Below are positions 18,356-27,858 of a DNA stretch of 64,000 nucleotides, piece after piece. The notes under the pieces are model-generated. The model did not search any database and had not been told where the DNA came from. It saw nothing but the letters and a program-made list of their open reading frames with translations. Numbering within the stretch: position 1 is the first letter of the stretch; each line of letters opens with the position of its first letter. The DNA is from Bifidobacterium asteroides (GTDB lineage Bacteria; Actinomycetota; Actinomycetes; Actinomycetales; Bifidobacteriaceae), in NCBI RefSeq assembly GCF_003202755.1, contig NZ_QGLK01000001.1, forward strand, positions 868,001-932,000, written 5' to 3'. The position numbers and the translations under genes are program-made.

Positions 18356-18371
18356 TGTGATATAGCTCACG
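18356..18371. promoter_or_regulatory. CRP/FNR-superfamily-type operator upstream of pflB
   Basis: TGTGA-TATAGC-TCACG matches the CRP/GlxR-type pattern TGTGA-N6-TCACA at all but the last base. It lies 95 bases before the pflB ATG and about 34 bases before a TATACT -10 box (18405-18410) that lacks a good -35, as expected for an activator-dependent promoter. A similar site precedes gldA. The regulator is not in this window. Confidence 0.55.
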
Positions 18372-18404
18372 TCGCGATTCGGTTTCCCGTGGTAACGCGC
18401 CCCC

Positions 18405-18410
18405 TATACT
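18405..18410 (+). promoter_or_regulatory. -10 box of the pflB promoter
   Basis: TATACT, with no recognisable -35 hexamer 16-18 bases upstream (GTTTCC at the expected place). Transcription would begin near 18417, about 50 bases before the ATG. Confidence 0.5.
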
Positions 18411-18466
18411 TGAAAGTGACAGTGGTGTGAGGAAGCGCCATTGACCATATCAACAAGGAGTTGACT

Positions 18467-20842
18467 ATGACAGCAGTTGAGACCAATACCGTCTCTCCCG
18501 CAGAGCTGCAAGCCAAGGCTTGGAAGGGCTTCAAGGGCGAGGACTGGAAGAAAGATATCGACGTTCGCGACTTCATCCAGAAGAACTACACTCCGTACAC
18601 CGGTGACGAATCCTTCCTGGCACCGGCTACAGAGAAGACCAAGTTCCTGTGGAACTACCTGGATGACAATTTCCTTGCCGTAGAGCGCAAGCAGCGCGTC
18701 TACGACGTGGACACCCACACTCCGGCGGGCATTGACGCCTTCCCGGCCGGATACATCGACGGCAAGCCTGCTGGCGAGACCCAAGACGACGTGATTGTCG
18801 GCATACAGACCGACGTTCCCTGCAAGCGTGCGATGATGCCCTACGGCGGCTGGCGCATGGTTGAGCAGGCCCTCAAGGAGGCCGGCAAGGAGCCCGATCC
18901 AGAGGTTAAGAAGATCTTCACCCGGTATCGCAAGACCCACAATGATGGCGTCTTCGACGTTTACACCAAGAGGATCAAGCTGGCCCGCCACAACAAGATT
19001 CTGACTGGTCTGCCCGATGCTTACGGCCGTGGCCGCATCATCGGCGATTACCGTCGTGTGGCCCTCTACGGCATCGATGAGCTGATCGCCCGCAAGAAGG
19101 CCGACAAGGATTCGATTCCTTACCGCAACGACTTCACCGAGGAAGAGATCGAGCACTGGATTCGCTTCCGCGAGGAGCACGCAGAGCAGATCAAGGCTCT
19201 GAAGCAGCTGCTGAACCTGGGCAAGGAGTACGGCCTGGATCTGAGCCGTCCTGCCATGAACGCCAAGGAAGCCGTCCAGTGGACCTACATGGCCTACCTG
19301 GCCTCGGTCAAGAGCCAGGACGGCGCCGCCATGTCCATCGGCCGTCTGTCCGCCTTCTTCGACGTCTACTTCGAGCGTGATCTGGCCGCTGGCCTGATTG
19401 ACGAGACCGATGCCCAGGAGATCATCGACAACATCGTGATGAAGCTGCGCATCGTGCGCTTCCTGCGGACCAAGGACTACGACAACATCTTCTCGGGCGA
19501 CCCCTACTGGGCCACCTGGTCCGACGCTGGTTTCGGCGACGACGGCAGGCCCATGGTCACCAAGACCTCCTTCCGTCTGCTGGCTACTCTGACCCTGGAG
19601 CACCTTGGACCCGGCCCCGAGCCCAACATCACCATTTTCTGGGATCCGAAGCTGCCTGAGGGCTACAAGCGCTTCTGCGCGCGTATCTCCATCGACACCT
19701 CCGCCATCCAGTACGAGTCTGACAAGGACATTCGCGCCCACTGGGGCGATGATGCTGCCATCGCCTGCTGCGTGTCCCCCATGAGGGTCGGCAAGCAGAT
19801 GCAGTTCTTCGGCGCCCGTGTCAACTCCGCCAAGGCCCTGCTCTACGCCATGAACGGCGGCCGTGACGAGATGACCGGCATGCAGGTCATCGACAAGGAC
19901 GTAATCAAGCCTGTCACCCCCAAGGAAGACGGTTCTCTGGACTTCCAGGAGGTCAAGGACAACTACGAGAAGGCCCTGGAGTGGCTGAGCGAGACCTACG
20001 TCGAGGCTCTGAACATCATCCACTACATGCACGATAAGTACGACTACGAGTCCATTGAGATGGCCCTGCACGACAAGGAGGTCTACCGCACCCTGGGTTG
20101 CGGCATGTCCGGCCTGTCCATCGCCGCTGACTCCCTGTCGGCTATCAAGTACGCCAAGGTCTACCCGATCTACAACAAGGATGCCAAGGGCACCCCTGAG
20201 TATGTCGAGGGTGCTGACGACGACCTGATCGTCAACTACAAGACCGTTGGCGAGTTCCCGATCTACGGCAACGACGACGATCGCGCCGACGACCTGGCCA
20301 AGTGGACCGTGTCCACCGTCATGGGTCAGATCAAGCGCCTGCCCGTCTACCGTGGCGCTGTGCCGACCCAGTCCATCCTGACCATCACCTCCAACGTGGA
20401 GTATGGCAAGAACACCGGGTCCTTCCCCTCCGGCCACAAGAAGGGCACCCCGTATGCTCCCGGTGCAAACCCCGAGAACGGCATGGATTCGCACGGCATG
20501 CTGCCTTCGATGTTCTCCGTGGGCAAGATCGACTACGACGATGCTCTGGACGGCATTTCGCTGACCAACACGATCACCCCTGACGGCCTGGGCCGTGACG
20601 AGGATGAGCGCATCAACAACCTGGTGGGCATCCTGGATGCCGGCAACGGCCATGGGCTCTACCACGCCAACATCAACGTCCTGCGCAAGGAGCAGCTGGA
20701 GGATGCTGTCGAGCACCCCGAGAAGTACCCGCACCTGACCGTGCGCGTCTCGGGCTACGCCGTCAACTTCGTCAAGCTGACGCGCGAGCAGCAGCTCGAC
20801 GTGATTTCCCGCACCTTCCACCAGGGCGCGGTGACCGACTGA
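18467..20842 (+). CDS. pflB: formate C-acetyltransferase (pyruvate formate-lyase)
   Basis: Glycyl-radical enzyme splitting pyruvate with CoA into acetyl-CoA and formate; 791 aa, slightly longer than the E. coli enzyme. The adjacent catalytic cysteines are in [14 protein letters not shown] (residues about 430-431). The radical glycine lies in [14 protein letters not shown] near the C-terminus. ATG 18467 has AAGGAG six bases upstream; the in-frame TTG at 18461 abuts that site and is rejected. The very even codon choice (GAC, AAG, CTG, GGC) suggests high expression. Its activase gene follows after a strong terminator. Confidence 0.97.
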   Translation: MTAVETNTVSPAELQAKAWKGFKGEDWKKDIDVRDFIQKNYTPYTGDESFLAPATEKTKFLWNYLDDNFLAVERKQRVYDVDTHTPAGIDAFPAGYIDGKPAGETQDDVIVGIQTDVPCKRAMMPYGGWRMVEQALKEAGKEPDPEVKKIFTRYRKTHNDGVFDVYTKRIKLARHNKILTGLPDAYGRGRIIGDYRRVALYGIDELIARKKADKDSIPYRNDFTEEEIEHWIRFREEHAEQIKALKQLLNLGKEYGLDLSRPAMNAKEAVQWTYMAYLASVKSQDGAAMSIGRLSAFFDVYFERDLAAGLIDETDAQEIIDNIVMKLRIVRFLRTKDYDNIFSGDPYWATWSDAGFGDDGRPMVTKTSFRLLATLTLEHLGPGPEPNITIFWDPKLPEGYKRFCARISIDTSAIQYESDKDIRAHWGDDAAIACCVSPMRVGKQMQFFGARVNSAKALLYAMNGGRDEMTGMQVIDKDVIKPVTPKEDGSLDFQEVKDNYEKALEWLSETYVEALNIIHYMHDKYDYESIEMALHDKEVYRTLGCGMSGLSIAADSLSAIKYAKVYPIYNKDAKGTPEYVEGADDDLIVNYKTVGEFPIYGNDDDRADDLAKWTVSTVMGQIKRLPVYRGAVPTQSILTITSNVEYGKNTGSFPSGHKKGTPYAPGANPENGMDSHGMLPSMFSVGKIDYDDALDGISLTNTITPDGLGRDEDERINNLVGILDAGNGHGLYHANINVLRKEQLEDAVEHPEKYPHLTVRVSGYAVNFVKLTREQQLDVISRTFHQGAVTD

Positions 20843-20887
20843 TCGCCCTTGTGGCGATAGTCAACCGTCGATGAGACGGTGAATCAT

Positions 20888-20929
20888 GGGGCGGGGCGCA
20901 CCAAGGCCCCGCCCCCTTTTCGTCTTTTT
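20888..20929 (+). terminator. strong intrinsic terminator between pflB and pflA
   Basis: A 10-bp perfect GC stem (20888-20897 with 20906-20915, GGGGCGGGGC/GCCCCGCCCC), an 8-base loop, then CTTTTCGTCTTTTT. The pflA ribosome site AGGAGG begins at 20931. The hairpin would end most pflB transcripts and let only a fraction read through to pflA. Confidence 0.85.
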
Positions 20930-20941
20930 CAGGAGGATCCA

Positions 20942-21823
20942 ATGACGGAGACCACCACCTTCCATACCACACAGCCGCACATGCTCAAGGAATCCAAGGT
21001 CTACCAGAGCCAGACCCTGATGGGCGGCCTTTCGGGGTTCGAATCGCCCATTGGACTGGACCGGCACGACCGCATGAATGCCCTGCGCACGGGCGACATC
21101 GGATTTGTTCACTCCTGGGACATCAACACCTCAGTGGACGGGCCGGGCACAAGGATGACCGTCTTCATGAGCGGATGCCCCCTGCGCTGCCAGTACTGCC
21201 AGAATCCTGACACCTGGAAGATGCGCGACGGCCAGCCCGTCTACCTGCAGGCCATGATCGACAAGGTGGCCCGCTACCAGGACCTCTTCAAGAGCACGGG
21301 CGGAGGAATCACCTTCAGCGGCGGTGAGTCCATGATGCAGGCAGCCTTTGTCTCACGCGTCTTTCGCGCTGCCAAGGAGATGGGCGTCCACACATGCTTG
21401 GACACATCAGGCTTCCTCAATCGCAACTACACCGATGCCATGATTGACGATATCGACCTGTGCCTGTTGGATGTCAAATCCGGCGACGAGGCCACCTACA
21501 AGAAGGTGACCGGTGGTACGCTGGCCCCCACAATCGAATTCGGCAAGCGTCTGGCTGCCCGCGGCAGCAAGATCTGGGTTCGCTTCGTGCTGGTGCCGGG
21601 GCTGACCGACTCCGAGGAGAACGTCGAGAATGTGGCTCGGGTGTGCGAACAGTTCAAGGATGCCATCGAGCACATTGATGTGCTTCCCTTCCATCAGCTT
21701 GGACGGCCCAAGTGGCATGAGCTGCGCATTCCCTACCCGCTGGAGGATGCCAAAGGCCCTTCCGCGGCCCTGAAGGATCGGGTCAAGAAGCAGCTGGAGG
21801 CCCATGGATTCGTGGTCTACTGA
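20942..21823 (+). CDS. pflA: pyruvate formate-lyase activating enzyme
   Basis: Radical-SAM activase that abstracts hydrogen from the pyruvate formate-lyase glycine; 293 aa. The 4Fe-4S motif CxxxCxxC is seen in SGCPLRCQYCQNPDTW near residue 80, followed by GGITFSGGE (SAM-binding GGE). ATG 20942 is set by AGGAGG at 20931-20936. An N-terminal extension of about 55 residues before the G-D-I-G-F-V-H-S-W start of the core is longer than in E. coli PflA. Confidence 0.95.
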   Translation: MTETTTFHTTQPHMLKESKVYQSQTLMGGLSGFESPIGLDRHDRMNALRTGDIGFVHSWDINTSVDGPGTRMTVFMSGCPLRCQYCQNPDTWKMRDGQPVYLQAMIDKVARYQDLFKSTGGGITFSGGESMMQAAFVSRVFRAAKEMGVHTCLDTSGFLNRNYTDAMIDDIDLCLLDVKSGDEATYKKVTGGTLAPTIEFGKRLAARGSKIWVRFVLVPGLTDSEENVENVARVCEQFKDAIEHIDVLPFHQLGRPKWHELRIPYPLEDAKGPSAALKDRVKKQLEAHGFVVY

Positions 21824-21882
21824 GGCGCAGAACTAGTTTGGTTCCCGGGTGGCCCAGGAACAATCAGAATAATTGTCTTATG

Positions 21883-21921
21883 ACTCCCCACGGCTAACAC
21901 CGTGGGGAGTTTTGTCTGCTT
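21883..21921 (+). terminator. intrinsic terminator after pflA
   Basis: An 11-bp perfect stem (21883-21893 with 21900-21910, ACTCCCCACGG/CCGTGGGGAGT), a 6-base loop and TTTGTCTGCTT. Confidence 0.85.
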
Positions 21922-21948
21922 GTGTGAAGGCCAGCCAGCCAATCAGCG

Positions 21949-22028
21949 AATGGCAGACTCGCTGAATGGCGGAATCATTAAATGACTGGAACGTTGAATG
22001 ACCGGCTTTATGAATGACCGATACTGTA
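21949..22028. repeat. five degenerate tandem 16-bp repeats
   Basis: AATGRC begins at 21949, 21965, 21981, 21997 and 22013, an exact 16-base period. In all five units positions 1-4 are AATG, 6 is C, 8 is G, 9 is A/G and 15 is T; position 12 is C in four of five. Other positions vary. It lies between the pflA terminator and rnd. 16 is not a multiple of 3, so it is not a coding repeat. It could be an array of protein-binding sites or a decayed minisatellite. Confidence 0.6.
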
Positions 22029-22172
22029 CATCGATAAATTGCCAACAAGGCATGCTTTGCAAATGTCTCCCAGTGGGTTCAGGGCATGGACTATGCTTTC
22101 AGGCGTGTGTTTTCCGGGCCGGTCGGCCCGGTGTCGTGATGGAAGACAAACTACAAAAGAGGTTGAGCGCAG
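22029..22172. other. upstream region of rnd
   Basis: No gene or clear promoter. Short open frames here lack ribosome sites. AGAGGTTG at 22159-22166 is the ribosome site of rnd. Confidence 0.35.
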
Positions 22173-23459
22173 GTGACCACGGAGCCTAAGACGCAGCTGC
22201 TTTTAGAGCCCGCCCAGGGTGTGCCGTCGGTCATTGACGATATGGCCGGATATAGCCGGGCCTGTCGGATGCTGTCCCAGGGCAGCGGTGCGCTGGCCGC
22301 GGATGCTGAACGGGCCTCGGGCTTCCGCTATGGCCACGACGACTACCTCGTCCAGTTCAAACGCCGGGGGGCGGGGATATTCCTGCTGGATCCGCCCGCT
22401 CTGATGCAGGCCGGCTGTGACTGGTCGGAATTCAATAAGGCTGTTGATGGGGCCCAATGGATCATTCATGACTCCCCTCAGGATCTGCCTGGCTTCTATG
22501 CATTGGGCATGAGGCCATCATCACTCTTCGACACTGAGTTGGCGGCCAGGATGCTCAATTTAGGTCATTACGGCTTGTCTGCTGTGACAGCGCATTACCT
22601 GAGGCTGACGCTGGCCAAGGAGCACTCTGCTGCGGACTGGTCCTATCGTCCACTGCCGCGTGATTGGCGCAATTACGCCGCCTTGGACGTGGAGCTGCTG
22701 GATCAGGTGCGAGTGCGCGAGCTGGAGGATCTGCGTCATCACGGCAAGGATGAATGGGCCAGGCAGGAATTCGCCTGGCTGCTGGAGCGGTGCAAAATCC
22801 CCAAGCCGGAGCCTGAGCAGCCCTGGCGGCATATCTCGCATATCAACGCCCTGCACAATGACCGTCGAGGCCTGGCTGTGGCCCGTTCCCTGTGGACGAC
22901 CCGAGACCAGCTGGCCCGCCGTTACGACATAGCTCCGACGCTGCTCCTGCCCGACAAGGCCATCATCGAGGCCGGTAGGCTCAAACCCCACAACAACGCC
23001 CAATTCCGGACCATCAGATCCCTGAACGAGCGGGTCAGGATCCACACCGGCGGAGAGCAGGACCGCATGTTCGAGCGCTATGCGCCCATCCAGCGCCGGG
23101 TTAGACCCTCAGTCTGGAAACAGGCCATTTTGGATGCGTTGCATCTGCCCACCGAAGAGCTGCCTGTGCCTCCCAAGCCGCGGTGTGAGGAGACCAATGC
23201 CCCCAAGTCCATGCAGGTCTGGCGGCACCGTCACCCGGAACGATATGCCAGGCTGGAGGAAGCGCGCAAGGCGGTGACTGAGGTGGGACGTCAGACCAAC
23301 ACCCCCGACGAGATTCTGATCAAGCCCCGCTACTTGCGCAACCTCTGCTGGACAGACGAACCGGAGAAACGGGATGTGGCTGACTTCCTGCGTCAGGAGG
23401 GCGCCCGTCCCTGGCAGATTTCGCTCCTGTCAGAGTCCCTGACTCGCGCTATTATGTAA
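22173..23459 (+). CDS. ribonuclease D-like 3'-5' exoribonuclease with HRDC domain
   Basis: DEDD-family exoribonuclease involved in 3' processing of stable RNA; 428 aa. Exo I is DAERASGFRY (about residue 42), Exo II is IHDSPQDLPGF with FDTELAARML (about 94-128), and Exo III is NYAALDVELLDQV (about 163-175). An HRDC region follows near 205-290 (RRGLAVARSLWTTRDQLARR). GTG 22173 has AGAGG eight bases upstream. Monocistronic, between the pfl locus and tig. Confidence 0.88.
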   Translation: MTTEPKTQLLLEPAQGVPSVIDDMAGYSRACRMLSQGSGALAADAERASGFRYGHDDYLVQFKRRGAGIFLLDPPALMQAGCDWSEFNKAVDGAQWIIHDSPQDLPGFYALGMRPSSLFDTELAARMLNLGHYGLSAVTAHYLRLTLAKEHSAADWSYRPLPRDWRNYAALDVELLDQVRVRELEDLRHHGKDEWARQEFAWLLERCKIPKPEPEQPWRHISHINALHNDRRGLAVARSLWTTRDQLARRYDIAPTLLLPDKAIIEAGRLKPHNNAQFRTIRSLNERVRIHTGGEQDRMFERYAPIQRRVRPSVWKQAILDALHLPTEELPVPPKPRCEETNAPKSMQVWRHRHPERYARLEEARKAVTEVGRQTNTPDEILIKPRYLRNLCWTDEPEKRDVADFLRQEGARPWQISLLSESLTRAIM

Positions 23460-23508
23460 CGGTTGCCTTACTGGCAGATCAAACGGTTTGGATGAATTGG
23501 AGTGCAGC

Positions 23509-24885
23509 GTGAAAATCAGCGTCAGAAACCTCGAGCCCACCAAGGTCAGGCTCACCATCACCGTCGATCCCGATGAGCTGAACCCCTACCTGGATCAGGC
23601 CCGTAAGGAGATCGGCAAGCAGGTGACCATCCCCGGCTTCCGCAAGGGCCATGTGCCCGGACCCATCATCGATCAGCGCGTGGGCTTTGCCAGCGTGGCG
23701 GGCGAAGCCGTCAACTCCGGCGTGCCCGAGCTCTACTCCAAGGCCCTGGAGGAGAAGCAGCTGCACGCCATGGCCCAGCCGCAGATCGATGTCAAGGACA
23801 TTCCTTCTTCGGCCAAGGACGACACCAAGCTCAAGTTCACCGCCGAGGTGGAGATTCGTCCCAAGTTCGAGCTGCCCGACATCGAGGGCATGGAGATTGA
23901 GGTCCCCAAGCCTGCCGTCACCGACGAGGACGTGGACAAGCGTCTGGACAACCTGCGTCAGCGTTTTGGCACCCTGGTCAGTGTGGATCGCCCCGCCACC
24001 AAGGGCGACTACGCCAACATCGATCTGGATGCCGTCATCGACGGTGAGTCCGTGGACTCCCAGCAGGGGGTCAGCTACGAGCTGGGCTCCAACACCATGC
24101 TGGACGGCCTGGATGAGGCCCTGGACGGGCTGTCCGCCGGGGAAGAGACCACCTTCGAGGGCACCCTGGAGGCCGGCGAGCACCAGGGCGAGAAGGCCCA
24201 GATCAAGGTCAAGGTCAACTCGGTCAAGGCCGAGGAGCTGCCCGACCTGGACGACGAGTTCGCCAAGGAGGCCTCGGAGTTCGAGACCCTGAAGGAGCTG
24301 CGCGAGGATGTACGCAAGCAGTGCCAGGTGGATGCCGAGGGTCGGCAGGCCACTGACGCCCGCGACGCCTTCATTGCCAAGCTCCAGGACGGCCTGGATA
24401 TCCCGGTGCCCAAGGGCATCAGGCAGTCCATGGTGACCGATCAGCTCAAGAACACAGGCAAGGATCCCGACAAGGCCAGCAAGGACGAGAAGGCCGAGGC
24501 CGAGCAGACCGTGGAGAAGGAACTGCGCGACCAGATGACCCTGGACGCCCTGGCCGAGAAGCTGGGCATCACGGTCAGCCAGGCCGACGTGACCAACTTC
24601 CTGGCCTCCATCGCCCAGCAGTACGGCATGGATCCCAGCGCCTTCATCAACGGCATCGTCCGCAACGGCCAGCTGGGTTCGGCCGTGCAGGAGGTCGGCC
24701 GCTCCAAGGGTATGCTGGCCGGCATGCGGGCCGTCACCTTCAAGGATCCCGATGGCCAGGAGGTGGACCTGAGCCGCTTCCTGGGCGAGGATGAGCCCCA
24801 GGCCCAGGAGGAGCAGGACGAAAGCGTCCAGGCTGCTTCCGCCGCAGCTGAAGTGGCCGACCAGCTCTCCCAGGATCAGGAGTAG
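23509..24885 (+). CDS. tig: trigger factor
   Basis: Ribosome-bound chaperone and prolyl isomerase, 458 aa. The N-terminal ribosome-docking region contains [10 protein letters not shown] (family signature GFRxGxxP) near residues 41-50. The FKBP-type domain is at about 160-240, then the long helical C-terminal domain and a Gln/Glu-rich tail. The start is GTG 23509 with GGAG six bases upstream; an upstream in-frame TTG is not needed. It precedes clpP1-clpP2-clpX, the usual bacterial chaperone/protease neighbourhood. Confidence 0.96.
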   Translation: MKISVRNLEPTKVRLTITVDPDELNPYLDQARKEIGKQVTIPGFRKGHVPGPIIDQRVGFASVAGEAVNSGVPELYSKALEEKQLHAMAQPQIDVKDIPSSAKDDTKLKFTAEVEIRPKFELPDIEGMEIEVPKPAVTDEDVDKRLDNLRQRFGTLVSVDRPATKGDYANIDLDAVIDGESVDSQQGVSYELGSNTMLDGLDEALDGLSAGEETTFEGTLEAGEHQGEKAQIKVKVNSVKAEELPDLDDEFAKEASEFETLKELREDVRKQCQVDAEGRQATDARDAFIAKLQDGLDIPVPKGIRQSMVTDQLKNTGKDPDKASKDEKAEAEQTVEKELRDQMTLDALAEKLGITVSQADVTNFLASIAQQYGMDPSAFINGIVRNGQLGSAVQEVGRSKGMLAGMRAVTFKDPDGQEVDLSRFLGEDEPQAQEEQDESVQAASAAAEVADQLSQDQE

Positions 24886-24900
24886 CTTCCAAAGCAGCAA

Positions 24901-24944
24901 ACAGGGCCGCACCCAATGGCGAAACAGCCTGGGTGCGGCCCTGT
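24901..24944. terminator. 15-bp perfect hairpin between tig and clpP1
   Basis: Bases 24901-24915 are the exact reverse complement of 24930-24944 (ACAGGGCCGCACCCA/TGGGTGCGGCCCTGT) around a 14-base loop. No T-run follows on the plus strand. It may end tig transcripts inefficiently, act as an mRNA processing stem, or protect 3' ends. Confidence 0.55.
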
Positions 24945-25034
24945 CGTAGCGGTTGCGCAAAGAGCGGAAAGACCGTGGCCGCGTCGATTGTGGGGGCTAC
25001 TCTCAATACAGATACGTTTATCGAAGGAGACAGG

Positions 25035-25652
25035 GTGAACAACTCATTGGCAACCAGTCCCGTGATGGAGGAGGGGGAGGCCCCTACGCCGACCGATCCC
25101 ATCTTCAACCGACTGCTCAAGGACAGGATCATCTGGCTGGGGGACGAGGTCAAGGACGCCAACGCCAACGTCATCTGCGCACAGATGCTGATGCTGGCGG
25201 CCGAGGACCCCAAGAAGGATATCTGGCTCTACATCAATTCGCCTGGCGGCTCCATTACGGCCGGCATGGCCATCTACGACACCATGCAGTTGATCGAGCC
25301 GGACGTGGCCACGGTTGCGGTCGGCATGGCGGCATCCATGGGCCAGTTCCTGCTTTCCAGCGGGGCCAAGGGCAAGCGCTTTGTCACCTCCCATGCAAGG
25401 GTGCTCATGCATCAGCCCTCAGGCGGCGTCGGTGGCACAGCCACTGATGTCAGGATCAACGCTGAGCTGATCATGGACATGAAGCGCACCCTCTCCCAGC
25501 TGACGGCCGAACAGACCGGCCACACCCTGGAGGAGATCTACCGGGACAACGAATACGATCACTGGTTCACGGCCCAGCAGGCCCTGGAGTACGGCTTTGT
25601 CGACCGGATCGTGACCACCCACGGCACTATGACCGCGGATCAAGGGAAGTGA
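25035..25652 (+). CDS. clpP1: ATP-dependent Clp protease proteolytic subunit ClpP1
   Basis: Serine peptidase subunit of the Clp protease, 205 aa. The nucleophile Ser is in [12 protein letters not shown], the His in [11 protein letters not shown] and the Asp in [23 protein letters not shown]-type oxyanion residues are seen as [10 protein letters not shown]. The start is GTG 25035 with AAGGAGA upstream. The open frame continues to 24933 through the preceding hairpin and is not used. clpP2 follows after 9 bases; in actinobacteria the two form a mixed barrel. Confidence 0.95.
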   Translation: MNNSLATSPVMEEGEAPTPTDPIFNRLLKDRIIWLGDEVKDANANVICAQMLMLAAEDPKKDIWLYINSPGGSITAGMAIYDTMQLIEPDVATVAVGMAASMGQFLLSSGAKGKRFVTSHARVLMHQPSGGVGGTATDVRINAELIMDMKRTLSQLTAEQTGHTLEEIYRDNEYDHWFTAQQALEYGFVDRIVTTHGTMTADQGK

Positions 25653-25661
25653 GCACTCCAC

Positions 25662-26330
25662 ATGGCATCTGAAGAAGCGCAATTCGTAGCACGGGCCCGT
25701 CGACTGGCCGGCCCCCGCGGCCTGGCCTCCATGCCCACCGACCGCTATGTGCTGCCGCAGTTCGAGGAGCGGACCCCCTACGGCTACAAGCGTCAGGACC
25801 CCTACACCAGGCTCTTCGACGACAGGATCATCTTCATGGGCGTCCAGGTGGATGACACCTCCTCGGATGACATTATGGCCCAGCTCTTGGTTCTGGAGAG
25901 CCAGGACCCCAATCGCGACGTGATCATCTACATCAACTCGCCGGGGGGATCCATGACGGCCATGACCGCCATCTATGACACAATGCAGTACATCAAGCCC
26001 GATGTACAGACTGTCTGCCTGGGCCAGGCTGCTTCGGCCGCTGCAGTTCTCCTGGCGGCCGGCACCAAGGGCAAGCGCTTGATCCTGCCCAACGCCCGTG
26101 TGCTGATTCATCAGCCGGCCATGGAGCAGGACTTCGGCAAGGCCACCGAGATCGAAATCCAGGCCAAGGAGATGTTGCGCATGCGCACCTGGCTGGAGGA
26201 GACCTTGGCCAAGCATACCGGTCAGGATGTGGAAAAGATCCGCAAGGACATCGAGGTGGACACCATTCTGACCGCCCAACAGGCCAAGGATTACGGGATG
26301 GTGGATGAGGTCCTGGAGCACCGCAATTAG
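25662..26330 (+). CDS. clpP2: ATP-dependent Clp protease proteolytic subunit ClpP2
   Basis: Second ClpP paralogue, 222 aa, with its own complete triad: Ser in LGQAASAAAVLL, His in ARVLIHQPAM and Asp in EVDTILTAQQAKDYG. It has about 20 more N-terminal residues than ClpP1 (ARRLAGPRGLASMPTDRYVL), where the propeptide lies in this family. It is cotranscribed with clpP1 and followed by a terminator. Confidence 0.95.
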   Translation: MASEEAQFVARARRLAGPRGLASMPTDRYVLPQFEERTPYGYKRQDPYTRLFDDRIIFMGVQVDDTSSDDIMAQLLVLESQDPNRDVIIYINSPGGSMTAMTAIYDTMQYIKPDVQTVCLGQAASAAAVLLAAGTKGKRLILPNARVLIHQPAMEQDFGKATEIEIQAKEMLRMRTWLEETLAKHTGQDVEKIRKDIEVDTILTAQQAKDYGMVDEVLEHRN

Positions 26331-26356
26331 CTCCGGTGACTGCACGCATGATTGAT

Positions 26357-26407
26357 CGTCCGGATGGCGGCGGGCCCCTAGGACCTACGGCCTCCGGACG
26401 TTTTTGG
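26357..26407 (+). terminator. terminator after clpP2
   Basis: CGTCCGGA (26357-26364) pairs with TCCGGACG (26393-26400); the 28-base loop is itself GC-rich and may fold. TTTTTGG follows directly. Confidence 0.65.
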
Positions 26408-26474
26408 CATCATGGAAGATGCCAGTCAAATTTGATTTCGCCGATCCTTGCGGATTCTCCGGGAAGGGAGAGCC

Positions 26475-27788
26475 ATGGGCCGTGTGGTCAGCTACAATGA
26501 CGGACTGAATCGCTGCGAGTTCTGCGGCAAGGATGAGCACCAGGTGCGCCGCCTGGTCAAGGGTCCTTCCTGTGCCATCTGCGACGAATGCATACGTCTA
26601 TGCGCCCAGATCATTCAGGAGGACATGGCCAAGGATGCCGCCGACCAGCGGGTGACCCTGCCTGCACCTTCAAAGATATTCGCCTATCTGAACCGGTATG
26701 TCATAGGCCAGGAGGCCGCCAAGCGCACCCTGTCCGTTGCTGTTTACAACCACTACAAGCGCGTCAATATGGACCTGGGCGACCGTGGCCGTGTTGCTGA
26801 CACCGCGTTTGATCGAAAGGGCGCAGCACTACGCGTCCAGGTGGACAAGTCCAACATCCTGCTCATGGGCCCCACCGGCGTGGGCAAGACCTACCTGGCG
26901 CGAACCTTGGCCACCATCATGAACGTCCCCTTCGTCATTGTGGATGCCACCAGCCTGACCGAGGCTGGGTATGTGGGCGAGGACGTGGAATCCGTCCTCC
27001 AGGGGCTGCTCCAGGCTGCCGACGGCAACATGGACCTGGCCCAGCGCGGGATCATCTACATCGACGAGATCGACAAGATCGCCAGGAAATCCGGGGAGAA
27101 CACCTCCATCACCCGGGACGTGTCAGGCGAGGGGGTCCAGCAGGCCCTGCTCAAGATCATCGAGGGCACCCAGGCCCGCGTGCCGGTACAGGGTTCGCGT
27201 CGGCACGGCGATGTCCGCACGGTCGTCATGGACACGGCCAACATCCTCTTCATCTGCGGCGGCGCCTTCGTCGGTCTTGAGGAGATCGTCCGCCGACGGC
27301 TGGGGCTGCGAGAGAGCGGATTCTCGGCTACCCAGGGGAGCGATAGGGTGCCCGACGACCGGGTCATGAGTCAGGTCAGGGCTGAGGACCTGGAACAGTT
27401 TGGCCTGCTTCCCGAGTTCGTGGGGCGGTTGCCGGTAATCTCCACGCTTGAGCCACTGGGCGCCGATGAGCTTCGGCGGGTGCTGACCGAACCGGACAAT
27501 GCCCTGGTCGACCAGTACCGGCGCATGTTCCTGGATGACGGGGCTGATCTGGTCTTCACCGATGCCGCCTTGGATCGGGTTGCCGCCATCGCCCTGGAGC
27601 GCAAGGTGGGCGCCCGGGGGTTGCGGGGGATCATCGAGCACACTCTTGAGGCGACCATGTTCGAGTTGCCGGACAGGACTGATGTCTCCCGTGTCGTGGT
27701 GGATGCCGATGCTGTGGACGGGACCGGATCACCTCGCTATGAGACCGGGCAGGGCATGGCCGCAGCCGCTGGTCGTCGTTTGGCCTGA
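26475..27788 (+). CDS. clpX: ATP-dependent Clp protease ATP-binding subunit ClpX
   Basis: AAA+ unfoldase that feeds substrates to ClpP, 437 aa. The N-terminal zinc finger is CEFCGKDEHQVRR followed by CAICDECI (four Cys). Walker A is LMGPTGVGKTYLA, Walker B is IIYIDEIDKIA, and the sensor/Arg region is GRLPVISTLEPL. A pore loop GYVGEDVES is present. GGAAGGGAG precedes ATG 26475. It has its own promoter region after the clpP2 terminator. Confidence 0.96.
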   Translation: MGRVVSYNDGLNRCEFCGKDEHQVRRLVKGPSCAICDECIRLCAQIIQEDMAKDAADQRVTLPAPSKIFAYLNRYVIGQEAAKRTLSVAVYNHYKRVNMDLGDRGRVADTAFDRKGAALRVQVDKSNILLMGPTGVGKTYLARTLATIMNVPFVIVDATSLTEAGYVGEDVESVLQGLLQAADGNMDLAQRGIIYIDEIDKIARKSGENTSITRDVSGEGVQQALLKIIEGTQARVPVQGSRRHGDVRTVVMDTANILFICGGAFVGLEEIVRRRLGLRESGFSATQGSDRVPDDRVMSQVRAEDLEQFGLLPEFVGRLPVISTLEPLGADELRRVLTEPDNALVDQYRRMFLDDGADLVFTDAALDRVAAIALERKVGARGLRGIIEHTLEATMFELPDRTDVSRVVVDADAVDGTGSPRYETGQGMAAAAGRRLA

Positions 27789-27858
27789 CCCCGCCACGAT
27801 GAGCACCGCTGTTGGCCGGGCCCGATAGGATGATCATTGTTGCCGGAAGGGAGGCTCC

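Noticed and set aside
18404-20821. Very long minus-strand open frame (805 aa) opposite pflB
   Set aside because: Its composition (Val, Leu, Gly, His, Asp low complexity) is the shadow of a highly expressed plus-strand gene with biased codons; pflB is certain and there is no ribosome site.
21949-22028. CRISPR array
   Set aside because: Units are contiguous, only 16 bases and degenerate; there are no spacers and no cas genes.
21998-22189. Small plus-strand open frame over the 16-bp repeats
   Set aside because: No ribosome site, overlaps the repeat array whose period is not a multiple of three, and runs into the rnd start.
24933-25034. N-terminal extension of ClpP1
   Set aside because: It would be translated from within the hairpin loop region, without a ribosome site; GTG 25035 with AAGGAGA gives the normal ClpP length.
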